Shown piece after piece: positions 48,501 through 54,929 of a stretch of DNA of 64,000 nucleotides (positions are counted from its first letter, which is position 1; each line of letters starts with the position of its first letter). The DNA is from Rugalucina vietnamica (Eukaryota; Mollusca; Bivalvia; Lucinida; Lucinidae). The stretch covers positions 29,969,621 through 30,033,620 of the forward strand of contig OZ024870.1 in NCBI GenBank assembly GCA_964017185.1, written 5' to 3'. Both the position numbers and the translations under genes were made by a program. The notes under the pieces were generated by a model. It had not been told where the DNA came from. It did not search any database and worked only from the letters and a program-made list of their open reading frames with translations.

Positions 48501-49257
48501 GTGTTGGACACCTAGAGCACGTGGACAATTGTTTATCCATATTTAAGAGCCTTGAATACCAAATGTGTAGGGGTTACCCCCCTTGATTCATTGACAATGT
48601 CCAAAACTTGCTCATGTGGCTAGGCACATAAAGCATTTTTGCCACCTATGTATCAAATATGCTGATCCTTAGCCACGTATGTACCCTCTCATGGGAACGG
48701 ACGCACGCACGCACGCACGTACGGACGCACGGACGGACACCGGCTCGACTACTGTACTATAAGCTCACCTTGTGAGCCTTCAGCCCAGGTGAGCTAACAA
48801 CTCGCGCGACAAGCGCTGATTTGCGCTGACTCGTAGCTTCAACTCGTGTGACAGCTTTTAAACCTTTTCAACATAACTCGTGGCAACTCGCGCGACAAGC
48901 GGCGACTTAGAACTCGTACCAACTCGTAGCATGTCAGGGCTTCAACTCGTGAGTGTGTGACAGGCCCTTAAGGATATTCTGTATAGACTTCAAAATAGCA
49001 AGAAACAAGGATTTTTTTTTTTTGAAAATATGGTTATTAGCTAAATCCAGCTTGATATGAAAAAGAACTGGCTGGCTAAATAAGTCAATGCTAGCAAGCA
49101 TGAAAAATAATGCAAACTCACCTAACCTCAAGAGTCACTTTTTGTACATGAGGGGTCTGAAGTGAAGGTTCTAAATTGCATAGCTTTATGTGATAATAAT
49201 AATTATTGCACTTAATATCAGCCTACCTTGAGTATTGTTCCCTCTCCGTTGAGACAT
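27379..49257 (-). CDS. Spinster-like MFS transporter (10 coding exons, 532 aa)
   Basis: Exons 49257-49227, 39435-39379, 38922-38706, 37969-37682, 36902-36740, 36101-35879, 35213-35017, 29011-28927, 28130-27945 and 27530-27379 join in phase with GT-AG introns to 532 codons plus TAG. TM1 carries NQLDRYMLA (N54, D57, R58). Loop 2-3 has the MFS motif GFAADRYNRK (157-162) and the second half has GGFISDRV (372-375). RFGLGLGEAG (about 192-201), GWRWAFFISGIPG and EMWIG...ELIPSNVR are Spinster signatures. A long TM1-TM2 loop holds three N-glycosylation sequons and several Cys. The N-terminus has an acidic dileucine-type signal (E14-KEA-L18-I19), as in lysosomal/endosomal carriers. Spinster proteins export lysophospholipids or sphingosine-1-phosphate; the substrate here is unknown. 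Intron 1 is about 9.8 kb, filled with transposons. Confidence 0.92.
27546..27781. mobile_element. Family A MITE in transporter intron 9
   Basis: Starts TGAGACTGTGCATGAGAAAA and ends TCATGCTGTGGCTCA. The core palindrome is GC-rich (CAGCTTCGCGGCTACCGCGAAGCTG around 27697-27725), 25 bp in all. Confidence 0.87.
27945..28130 (-). CDS. Transporter exon 9
   Basis: Residues 421-482; carries EMWIGITLAIVVELIPSNVR and NIGGNMPLLVP, the most diagnostic Spinster block. Acceptor CCTTTTCAG, donor GTGAGT. Confidence 0.93.
28192..28466 (+). mobile_element. Family B MITE in transporter intron 8
   Basis: CATCAGGAAAACACGTCTGT to TGTTTTCGTAATG, with the central palindrome around 28320-28345. It starts 62 bp from exon 9. 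Confidence 0.87.
28927..29011 (-). CDS. Transporter exon 8
   Basis: 85 bp, residues 393-420 (LIASPFAAGTLFLNPPW...). Acceptor TGTTTCAG, donor GTAAGT. Confidence 0.92.
29400..30880. other. Intron 7, no feature recognised
   Basis: AT-rich unique-looking sequence. TGTAACAT-type phrases recur loosely; no coding, RNA gene or clear repeat. Confidence 0.5.
30900..32900. repeat. Old, diverged tandem array in intron 7
   Basis: Units of roughly 185 bp recognisable by ATACCTAC/GC (about 30982, 31164), GAATAATTAAGTG (31148, 31337) and a TGGTATCAAAC-like phrase. Later units (31540-32900) keep only patches, such as TAATATTCATGA. It may be the core of another Helentron-like element whose ends I cannot find. 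Confidence 0.45.
33200..34880. other. Intron 7, nothing clear
   Basis: A weak tRNA-like patch at 33358-33425 (GTGGTAAAGAGGTTGAGCC...GGGTTTCAATCCCG) may be an old SINE head. An A run lies at 34740-34763. No coding region. Confidence 0.45.
35017..35213 (-). CDS. Transporter exon 7
   Basis: Residues 327-392, from AGYVFAYNTQPYF to GGFISDRV and the GRGIYARV helix. Acceptor CTGTTTCAG, donor GTAAGT. A SINE tail ends about 17 bp upstream of the exon. Confidence 0.93.
35231..35499 (-). mobile_element. tRNA-derived SINE in transporter intron 6
   Basis: On the minus strand: head with A-box-like TGGCTTAGTGATTAG, B-box-like GGGATTCAAAAACC (35433-35446), a unique body and a tail ending GGGGTGTTAAGTCATAACC plus a long A/(AAATA)n run. 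The 8-bp duplication AAAAATTA flanks it (35223-35230, 35500-35507). It differs in head and body from the SINE at 1614, but the tail phrase (GTTAA) and plan are similar. Confidence 0.82.
35599..35834. mobile_element. Family A MITE, best-preserved copy
   Basis: TGAGCCGCCTCATGGGAAAA at 35599 and its inverse ending GAGGCGGCTCA at 35834, with TA just outside on both sides. Core TTCGCGGTAACCGCGAA is a perfect palindrome. It starts 44 bp downstream of exon 6's donor end. Confidence 0.9.
35879..36101 (-). CDS. Transporter exon 6
   Basis: Residues 253-326: GWRWAFFISGIPGIAVG helix, then the charged central loop (VREPERTQDKNAEKAE) typical between the two MFS halves. Confidence 0.93.
36428..36674 (+). 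mobile_element. Family B MITE with one palindrome arm deleted
   Basis: The left half of the central palindrome is missing (AAAACATAGA joins directly to GGCGGTTCTAACG), so this copy can no longer form the central hairpin. Otherwise full length. 65 bp from exon 5. Confidence 0.85.
36740..36902 (-). CDS. Transporter exon 5
   Basis: Residues 198-252: GEAGCTPFVASIMADIFPAE and RGAALGIYNWGIYMGYSMSY. Phase 2 in, phase 0 out; donor GTTGGT is a weaker match than the others. Confidence 0.93.
37232..37608. repeat. Minisatellite, 13 x 29 bp, in intron 4
   Basis: Near-identical 29-bp units (AATGGTCTATGCAATAACA, then TTGCAACCAA). Variation is mainly one C/T (CACTGC versus CATTGC) that splits the array into blocks. 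Each unit contains TGCAA-TAACA-TTGCA, a short hairpin. 74 bp from exon 4. No spacers, so not a CRISPR. Confidence 0.95.
37682..37969 (-). CDS. Transporter exon 4
   Basis: Residues 102-198: end of the glycosylated TM1-TM2 loop (two NTT sequons), TM2, the DRYNRK loop and TM3-TM4. Confidence 0.93.
38024..38245. mobile_element. Family A MITE in transporter intron 3
   Basis: Ends decayed (TGAGACGCGACACAAGAAAA; TCATGACACAGTTCA) but core GGTGCTGATCAGCTTC is well kept. 54 bp upstream of exon 4's acceptor. Confidence 0.82.
38440..38690. repeat. Dispersed repeat H, copy 1
   Basis: Shares an ordered series of phrases with 53800-54010: TGGTTA...ATTTT, GGACAGTTCGGATGTCATGAC, TCCATAAA, GTAGGCAATGTCC, TTGACGTA...CAAACAAA. 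The A/C-rich tail suggests a SINE, but no clear A or B box was found. Confidence 0.55.
38706..38922 (-). CDS. Transporter exon 3
   Basis: Residues 30-102: TM1 with NQLDRYMLA and the start of the large loop (CLMNSSFTEDQL). Confidence 0.93.
39379..39435 (-). CDS. Transporter exon 2
   Basis: 57 bp, residues 11-29 (EGGEKEALIPKGDISKEK), with the acidic dileucine-type signal. Found by phase: only one frame is open and it joins exons 1 and 3 exactly. Confidence 0.85.
39461..39565. mobile_element. Family A MITE, left half
   Basis: TGAGCCACGTCATAAGAAAA, then the GGTTTCTGACAAGGTCCGGT body; the right half is lost. Starts 26 bp upstream of exon 2. Confidence 0.7.
39570..40050. other. Intron 1, non-coding with one hairpin
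   Basis: GTAGAAAAAATAAGTAAAA (39971) pairs with TTTTTACTTATTTTTTCTAC ending 40032. The enclosing TTAAAG...CTTTAA suggests a small foldback element. No gene. Confidence 0.5.
40051..40243. mobile_element. Small MITE family G
   Basis: Perfect 15-bp inverted ends AACTTGTAGTATGAC / GTCATACTACAAGTT, 193 bp, no coding. It sits directly beside the hairpin element to its left. Confidence 0.75.
40320..41175. other. Intron 1, nothing recognised
   Basis: No coding region, RNA gene or repeat that I can support. Confidence 0.45.
41177..42060 (+). mobile_element. Helentron-like element, AGCTCACC family, 3'-truncated
   Basis: 5' hairpin GCTGTCGCTGGACAGC, then ATAGCTCACCTGA (41199-41215). Core: five tandem units of about 170 bp, each opening with AAGTCCATGACCT or a variant (about 41251, 41419, 41599, 41760, 41925). 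No microsatellite or 3' hairpin follows, so the 3' end is missing. Confidence 0.65.
42348..42618 (+). mobile_element. Family B MITE, plus orientation
   Basis: CATCAGGATAACATGTCCTT to TTTTCGTAATG; central palindrome GAACCGCCTCGGTGAGGTGG. Confidence 0.85.
42830..43097 (-). mobile_element. Family B MITE, minus orientation
   Basis: Reversed copy 212 bp from the plus copy, so the two could pair as a long imperfect inverted repeat. Ends CATTACAAAAACATGCCC and TTTTCTGATG. Confidence 0.85.
43110..43780. other. Intron 1, nothing recognised
   Basis: AT-rich unique-looking DNA without coding or repeat signal. Confidence 0.45.
43790..43923. mobile_element. Family A MITE, partial
   Basis: Body and core kept (GTAGCAAAAACAAAGGCGTA; GATCTGCACCTTTGTTTT); both termini lost. 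Confidence 0.65.
43990..44350. mobile_element. Family A MITE left part, split by family E
   Basis: Starts TGAGCTGTGTCACGAGAACA; the family A phrase GGTCTGACACAAACCGGCC resumes at about 44235 after a family E element. The right half is decayed. Confidence 0.6.
44018..44235. mobile_element. Family E MITE, decayed copy
   Basis: Interior CTCATAAATGTTAA and its inverse, and right end ATTTTTATAACCTCGGGGCC; the left end is poorly kept. Confidence 0.65.
46811..47046 (+). promoter_or_regulatory. Cluster of heat-shock-element arrays in the LTR
   Basis: HSF binds alternating GAA and TTC with 2-base gaps (5-bp step). Perfect runs: four units at 46811-46828 (GAATTTTCTAGAAATTTC), three at 46885-46897, three at 46928-46940. 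GAA recurs every 10 bp at 46845, 46855, 46865, 46875, 46885 and 46895. At 47019-47046, six units keep register with one mismatch in each of two. The last ends 9 bp before TATATAAG. Binding is inferred, not shown. Confidence 0.72.
47055..47062 (+). promoter_or_regulatory. TATA box of the solo LTR
   Basis: TATATAAG, about two-thirds of the way into the LTR, immediately downstream of the HSE arrays; the expected U3/R boundary is about 25-30 bp further right. Confidence 0.6.
49227..49257 (-). CDS. Transporter exon 1 (coding part)
   Basis: 31 bp: MSQRRGNNTQ plus one base, donor GTAGGC. Start context AAGGATGT has A at -3. The call rests on phase match to exon 2 and a plausible N-terminus; a different first exon cannot be excluded. 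Confidence 0.68.
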
Positions 49258-49305
49258 CCTTAGCCCTTGTTATCTAAGCCAAGCCTGTGTATATCTGAAA
49301 CGAAT

Positions 49306-49567
49306 CATCAGGAAAACATGTCCGTGAAATGTGTACCCCCTCAAACCCCACTTTTATATAGCAAAACTGGGGTATGCAGGGGTCTACCTATTTTTCATAT
49401 TTTTGCTCCAAAACATAGATTGTGGGTACTCGTTAGAACCGCCTCGGCGAGGCGGCACAATCTATGTTTTGAGCAAAAATAAGACAAATATCAAATATTT
49501 TCTACTGAAAAATTTCAATTTTTACAACTTAAAAATCTGCATTTTACATGGGCGTGTTTTCGTAATG
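49306..49567 (+). mobile_element. Family B MITE just upstream of transporter exon 1
   Basis: CATCAGGAAAACATGTCCGT to TTTTCGTAATG. The right half of the central palindrome is shortened (GGCGAGGCGG joins CACAATCTATG). Its edge is 48 bp from the ATG, so it lies in the 5' UTR, promoter or upstream intron. Confidence 0.83.
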
Positions 49568-49676
49568 AGAATAATTAGCGACTAGACGCCGGGTATCACG
49601 TCTTGGTGGTGGTTTTACATCCCACTCAAAAGCTAAGGTTATATGGACTGCGACGCAAAAAAAAAAACTGGTCTTC

Positions 49677-49880
49677 GGGAGTTATAACCATGTCTGACAC
49701 AAACCGGCCTGTGCAGCTACAGAAGATGGCTAGAAGCCTAAAATTTCAATTTTAGGAAGATGAGGAATTGTACTATCCGTGTAGCGAAAACAATGGTGCT
49801 GATCAGCTGTGCAGTTACTGTGTAATCCTTTGTTTTCGTATAGGCCAAAACTCCGGTTTTCTCATGATACCGCTCATATA
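49677..49880. mobile_element. Family A MITE, right two-thirds
   Basis: Body (GTCTGACACAAACCGGCCTG), core with damaged palindrome, right end TTCTCATGATACCGCTCA. A tRNA-like patch on the minus strand at 49905-49975 (GTGGTTAAGTCACTTGCC) may be a SINE relic. Confidence 0.72.
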
Positions 49881-50231
49881 GAGATGGGACTTCTGAACAA
49901 GCCTGGGCTTAAATTCATGACCTCTAGTTTACAAGGCAAGTGACTTAACCACTATTCCAAGCTTCTTAATACCAGGCATATCAGTCAAGTAGCTCCATAT
50001 TTGTATGGATGGCTTACTGCTCCAGGGCAAGTATGAAATGCAGTCATTATATACCATTATCCTCTTGAAGTACCTGTACTATTTCCTGCATACATTGCAT
50101 AAAAAATCTGCAAAAAAATCCAAGGGCATGCATTTGTTTCAGCAAAACATTGAAAAGTAAATTATAAAGGCCAATAAAACTCTTACAATTTATCTAAGTT
50201 CTCAGATTTGACCAGTGTCAGTATACATTTG

Positions 50232-51361
50232 TATACTCATGTCCAATGAAAACGTACCACTTCTCGGATGCTCTTAGTTGCGGGATATCAAAACCTTTGT
50301 GCACATATGTTATATAGGTTAAATACAATGTTTCTACGCCAAAAGTTTATCCCCCCACAACGGTTTGTAAGCGACGTTACGTCAGACTACAAATTACGTT
50401 TATTCAATTTTACGTAAGCTATGACTGATCTAAAAATCCCGGAAATGATTTTCCCGTATGCGAGTAGCTCTACGAACTATTCGCCGCCTAGTCAACCACT
50501 ACATCGCATCACAACACACGGTAAAAGCGCTCTACGCGTCATCATGCACGCATCAAAAAACGCAAAGTCTTGCAAATTCGGTCAAGAAACGTTCACAAAC
50601 GGTTTCTTTCATACAGATATACCAAAAACAGTTTATTTTGGGAATACGAATCTTAACATTATGCAAAACGTCACCGAAATCATTTTCTAGAATGACGTTC
50701 GATGACTGACGTCAATTTTAAGCTTCTCTCCAGCCGCTTCCGGAAACGCTATCGAGTCAGAATTTCTGAAAATCGTTTTTGTTTGTCGAGATGAATTTAA
50801 GCATACAATAAAAGATGTACAGGTCATTTAGGTTTAACGTGTTTGCGATTTTAACGCTTTACGTTAGCCATTAAACGTCAAAATCCTAAGCCTTTATGAT
50901 GTAATGGGCAAGATTTCTGGACAAAAACGGCTCACATCTGTGATTTAATCGCAATTTTGCTGCAGACATTTGATTGCCATTTTAATGTCTCTGTCATTGT
51001 GCAGTGGTCAAAATGTTGCTTATGACGTCAAGAATTCCACGTTGACGTTTTCGAAGCACACTGACTGTCGAATTCTTCATGTTTCGACGTTATGCATCTT
51101 CTAGGCGCGAGTCGATGCGTGATTGAAAATTTCTTCACATCTGGCGCATTCGAATACAGGTTTTGTGATTTTCTATTTGACGGTTAACGTCTTGGTTGCT
51201 TTGTCCTCGGAGCATCACTTATCAGACAGATTTGCGAACGTGCCATGTTTTGGACAGGTTATCACAGTACTGAAATATCAAATAGACAAACTGAAATGTT
51301 AAGTCAAAAACATATTTTTTACACTTTTGTAGGTGGTACGTTTTCATTGGACATTAGTATA
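50232..51361. mobile_element. 1.1 kb non-coding TIR element
   Basis: Left TATACTCATGTCCAATGAAA, continuing ACGTACCAC; right end is its inverse (GTGGTACGTTTTCATTGGAC, ending AGTATA at 51361), about 28 of 30 matching. The interior is rich in ACGT/GACGT motifs and has no convincing coding region. Flanks TTTG / TTTTG could be the target duplication. Confidence 0.8.
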
Positions 51362-51432
51362 TTTTGAAACATTACACAGAACTTCAGTTTTTTTGTTCAT
51401 TGAACCATACCTGTGAACCAGACATGTGGGTA

Positions 51433-52690
51433 TATGACCTTTCTAACGGAGTTGGAGTTGAAGTTGGAATTGGAATTGGACTTCGTAATATTAGCGAGGG
51501 ATGTTTCAAAACAACAAAGGTAAATAAGTATAAAAGCAGAGCTGTATACAGGGCAATGTTAGGATACGGTAATGGAATATAAAAGAGGGGTGTCTCAAAG
51601 AGTTTTATTACTTCTTTTTTTCACTTGACAACAATTGGTTAATTTCATTACATAAAGTAAACTTTTCGATAGAATTTTATTAGACATACTCGTCGTCACT
51701 AGTGACGCCCAGCTCTCTAAGAAGTTTTTGGACCTTCTTTGTAAGGAACCTTCTATACAGAAGCTGGTTCTCTCTTAACATATCCGGTAATGACCTACGG
51801 CCACGTCGTCGTCTACCCAAGCTCTCGCCGGCTGGGCAGGCAGATTTCCCGGGTTTGGCAGATTCTCCGCGTTTTGCAGATTTTCCGAGATAGGCGGATT
51901 CTCTGGAACTGGAGGATTTTCTGGAACTGGTGAATTTTCCGGTATCCGGACAAAATCCCCCCCGGACAGAATCCCCCCACTCTTTTTTGATGACAAGGAC
52001 AGAATCCCCCCCAGTATATCTTGCAAATAGGACAGAATCCCCCCCACCCCTTCTCAGACAGAATCTACTTCAATAATTGAGCAATCTTTGAATTTATTTA
52101 GATATTATTAAGTTGACTATAGTAAGTGGTGATTAGAGAAAATTAAATATGACAATTTGCTTATTTTCCATACCTTTTACTATAACTTAGTAAATTACTC
52201 AACATATAGAAGTTTGTCTCACCTCATTTTTGCTATTAGCAGTAATTATAACATATTAATATGCAGCTTTCTTTAAAAAATGAAAACCAAACAACATAAT
52301 TATCCAATCATTAGCAAACAATGAATAAATAAACTTTTTTGATGCAAAAATAATTGACCTATAGCTGTAAAATGTAACAATATGATTATGGAGATTCTGA
52401 CTGGGAGTGGGGGGGATTCTGTCCTATTTGCAAGATATACTGGGGGGGATTCTGTCCTCGTCAACAAAAAAGAGTGGGGGGGGATTCTGTCCGGGGGGGG
52501 GGGGATTTTGTCCTACACTCGAATTTTCCTCAGGAGGCTCCTGTTGGTTATTTGCAGCCTGGTCTTCATCATCGCTCAGCTCTTGCATAAGTTGTTCGCG
52601 ACGATCGTTACCATTGTTCGGCTCGCCATGTTGCTGCTGGTTACGCTCTACTTGGTCCAGTTGTTCTATAAACTTGAACTTTAGATCCCT
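51433..52690. repeat. Left arm of a large inverted duplication
   Basis: Matches, in reverse, 54445-54920 and 57013-57215. It contains a minus-strand coding fragment plus its 3' flank (AATAAAA after the stop, then TTTTATATTCC) and the GTTGGAGTTG-rich outer edge. A MULE-like MITE (51941-52520) is inserted in this arm only. Confidence 0.82.
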
Positions 52691-52749
52691 GACGCGTAGG
52701 GCCTGAATCTTATGAACAAAAGGGTGTCGTCCAAATTCACCTGCACCAT
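51680..52749 (-). pseudogene. Unrecognised coding sequence, copy 1 (MITE-disrupted)
   Basis: Minus strand from a possible acceptor (TTGCTGTAG) at 52750: DGAGEFGRHPFVHKIQ, an acidic Gln/Asn-rich stretch (EQLDQVERNQQQ; LSDDEDQAANN), then a Pro-rich repeat of PENPPVPEN type and AQPARAWVDDD. A second frame then gives an Arg-rich patch and a 33-residue end, MLRENQLLYRRFLTKKVQ to SDDEYV, stop at 51682-51680, directly followed by AATAAA. The switch between frames looks like an indel. A 580-bp MITE interrupts the Pro-rich part. I do not recognise the family; it may be transposon-encoded or a captured host gene. Confidence 0.6.
51941..52520. mobile_element. MULE-like MITE with 9-bp target duplication
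   Basis: Flanked by GAATTTTCC at 51932-51940 and 52521-52529. Inverted ends of about 110 bp are built from repeated GGACAAAATCCCCCC and GGACAGAATCCCCCC blocks. The homologous position in copy 2 (about 54580) lacks the element. Long TIRs plus a 9-bp duplication fit Mutator-like elements; no transposase inside. Confidence 0.85.
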
Positions 52750-52944
52750 CTACAGCAACATAGATGCAATTGAAGATGACGATATAATGTATGTTTGTTT
52801 TCTGCAAAATTACTCGGAATGTTTTGCATACAAAGGATCTTGCATGAGGTTTTGCGGCCCCCGCCCATTGGGGCCTAAAGAAATAGATGGGCTGCTTGTG
52901 CCTCCAGGCAAAGCTTATAGCATGCTGACTGGCTATCTAATTAC

Positions 52945-53773
52945 TAGGGATGTCAACAAATATTCGAATGTTCGAATATTCGCATTTCATACGAATATTC
53001 GAATGCGATTTCTGGATTCGAATATTCACATAATTTTCTAATCTGCAATATTGTCATGAATCAGTTTAAAGGAGGACTCAAATTAAGGCCATAGGTCGAA
53101 AAATAATATGACCAGTAATCCTGCTTGTCTGTTGAGTAATTCAAGATGGTCTACATTTTGAGACACTTGCAAATTGAGATTGCTCAATTAATAGTTTGAC
53201 ACTTTGTTGATTCAAGTGACACTTTGTTGATTCAAGTGACACTTTGTTGATTCAAGTTGAGAAGAAAGCATTGCTTGCTTTCAATAAATGTTTTTAAGCT
53301 GTTAAAGTCCTACAACTTGAGCTGTGTCATGTGAAAACTTAAGATGGTATGCTAGATTGACAACTCAATCCTTTAGGAACAACACAGTCACAACAGACGT
53401 TTCACAAAGTACATGTAGGCCACACGATTACAATAGACCCTAAGCATTCTTGGTGGCGGATATCAACAACATACATGCAGAACTTAATCTTGGCTTGACA
53501 ATAATGGTGAGTCATTGCTATTATTAAACACTTCCAGATTGTCTAGTTTTCTGTGCAAAATTTGTTGATTTTCTTACATGGTGCCATTGGTATAGCCCAG
53601 ATAGGATACCATGCATATACATGTACCTCATATTTTCAATACGTGTACCACCAAGTAAGTCATTGTAATGGGTCTATTGGGCATAGATGTGTATCTCATT
53701 CGAATATTCGAATATATTCGAATATCCTATGCGAATATTCCAATACCAATTTCTGCATTCGTTGACATCCCTA
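52945..53773. mobile_element. hAT-like non-autonomous element, 8-bp duplication
   Basis: Starts TAGGGATGTCAACAAATATT, ends GTTGACATCCCTA, flanked by CTAATTAC at 52937-52944 and 53774-53781. Subterminal TTCGAATATTCG palindromes occur at both ends. The 8-bp duplication and TIR fit hAT; no transposase open frame. Confidence 0.88.
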
Positions 53774-53799
53774 CTAATTACTGGTTAACCGCTCAGGTC

Positions 53800-54010
53800 T
53801 GCACCTGCCCAGGAAAAGTGGTTCCAATGCGAACCATCTGCACATATATGCCCTTTTGGCTTTGTTGGATGGTTATATTTTAAGCACAGGTCTGTTAGAC
53901 GTCATGACATCCCCATTTTGGGTAAGAGTCCCATAAAGTAGAGGCAACGTTCCGACATGATCTTAGCTGTTGACTGGGACGTAAAGCAGCAATACAAACA
54001 AAAATTGAAA
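53800..54010. repeat. Dispersed repeat H, copy 2
   Basis: Shares with 38440-38690 the ordered phrases GGATGGTTATATTTTAAG, GTTAGACGTCATGACATC, CCCATAAAGTAGAGGCAACG and a tail GGGACGTAAAGCAGC...ACAAACAAA. Likely a SINE-type retroposon; head not identified. Confidence 0.55.
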
Positions 54011-54440
54011 CAAAAACTTTCATGTTTTATAAACGTGTGAACTGAAATAATATTACGCGGACCTTGCCGAGCACCATATTCATTGTAATCAATGAAGTTA
54101 TTGGCATGATGTAATGCATTTATTTGTGTGTATCACATACAACATTTACAAAGGTACAAGTAGGCAATGATCAGGAAATGGTGCAATCAGAAAGAAATTC
54201 CCACTCCATAAACCGAGGGGTGGAAAAAACTTGAAAAGACACTTAAGTACTTATACAAGGAAAACATAGAGTAAGCCGAGTGAGCAGCTATTTCCCAATC
54301 GGCGGCCACTCAGTTACCTGAACCGAACTAAAATATGAAAATGTACACAAGGCTCAAACAGCACAAAATTCGACTCCAAAGCACAAAACATTAAGAAGTT
54401 CCACAGCAGAAGTATCGCCTAGTAACGATCAGTAATATAA
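54010..54440. other. Centre of the inverted duplication, no feature
   Basis: Unique-looking spacer between the two inverted copies; no coding signal. Confidence 0.45.
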
Positions 54441-54444
54441 AATT

Positions 54445-54850
54445 ACTGGGTGAACCAAGTAGAGCGTAACTAGCAACAACATTGCGAACCGAACAACGCT
54501 AACGACCGTCGCAAGCAACTTCTGCAAGAGCTGAGCGATAATGAAGACCAGGCTGCAAATAACCAACACAAGCCTCCTACAGAAAATCCACCAAATCCAG
54601 AAAATCCTCCAGTTCCAGAGAATCCGCCTATCCCGGAAAATCTGCAAAATGCGGAGAATCTGTCAAACTCGGGAAATCTGCCTGCCCAGCCGGCGAGAGC
54701 TGGGGTCGACGACGATGTGGCCGTAGGTCATTACCGTATATGTCAAGAGAGAACCAGCTCCTGTATAGAGGGTTTCTAACAAAGAAGGTCCGAAAACTTC
54801 TGAGAGAGCTGAGCGTCAGCAGTGACACTAGGGACGACGACTATGTCTGA
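54445..54850 (+). pseudogene. Unrecognised coding sequence, copy 2
   Basis: Plus-strand, head-to-head with copy 1. It begins near LDQVERN-like sequence with stops in the first part, keeps the Asn/Gln-acidic stretch, the PENPPVPEN Pro-rich repeat and AQPARAGVDDD, and ends in the same second frame as copy 1: MSRENQLLYRGFLTKKVRK to RDDDYV, stop at 54848-54850. The C-terminal 33-36 codons differ from copy 1 by conservative changes and one 9-bp insertion, so the frame is kept. No MITE here. Confidence 0.6.
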
Positions 54851-54929
54851 TAAAATTCTATTGAAAAGTTTACTTCATGAAATGAAATTAACCAAATGCT
54901 GTCAATCAATTGAAAAAAAAAATGGAAAT

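Larger units (their letters stand above)
45076..48795 (+). mobile_element. Helentron-like element with 150-bp GC-rich core, middle layer
   Basis: 5' part has GCTCACCTGAG at 45101; 3' end is (ACGCACGG)n (about 48698-48736) then hairpin GCTCACCTTGTGAGCC...GGTGAGCT ending 48795. Core: about 11 units of roughly 150 bp (45357-47800), each with GGACCCCAGGGGCACGGTTG and GGTTTTGGAGAAGAAGATTT-like phrases. Long open frames on both strands are by-products of a period near a multiple of three. After the core, 48000-48690 has a second internal repeat of AAGTGGCAA/GCCACAT phrases. A solo LTR interrupts the core. Confidence 0.75.
44571..48965. mobile_element. TCGTAG-rich TIR element, outer layer of a three-level nest
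   Basis: Inverted ends CCCGTCAGACACTCAGGAGT (left) and, reversed, GCCTGTCACACACTCACGAG (right), flanked by CCTTAAG at 44564-44570 and 48966-48972. Inside, ACTCGTAG and GTCGTAG-type motifs recur on both sides (44600-45075 and 48796-48960). About 3.7 kb of the span is a younger insertion, so the original was about 0.7 kb. No transposase. Confidence 0.75.

Noticed and set aside
50421-50709. Two overlapping open frames inside the 1.1 kb TIR element
   Set aside because: Composition is not protein-like, they overlap in different frames and no transposase motif is visible.
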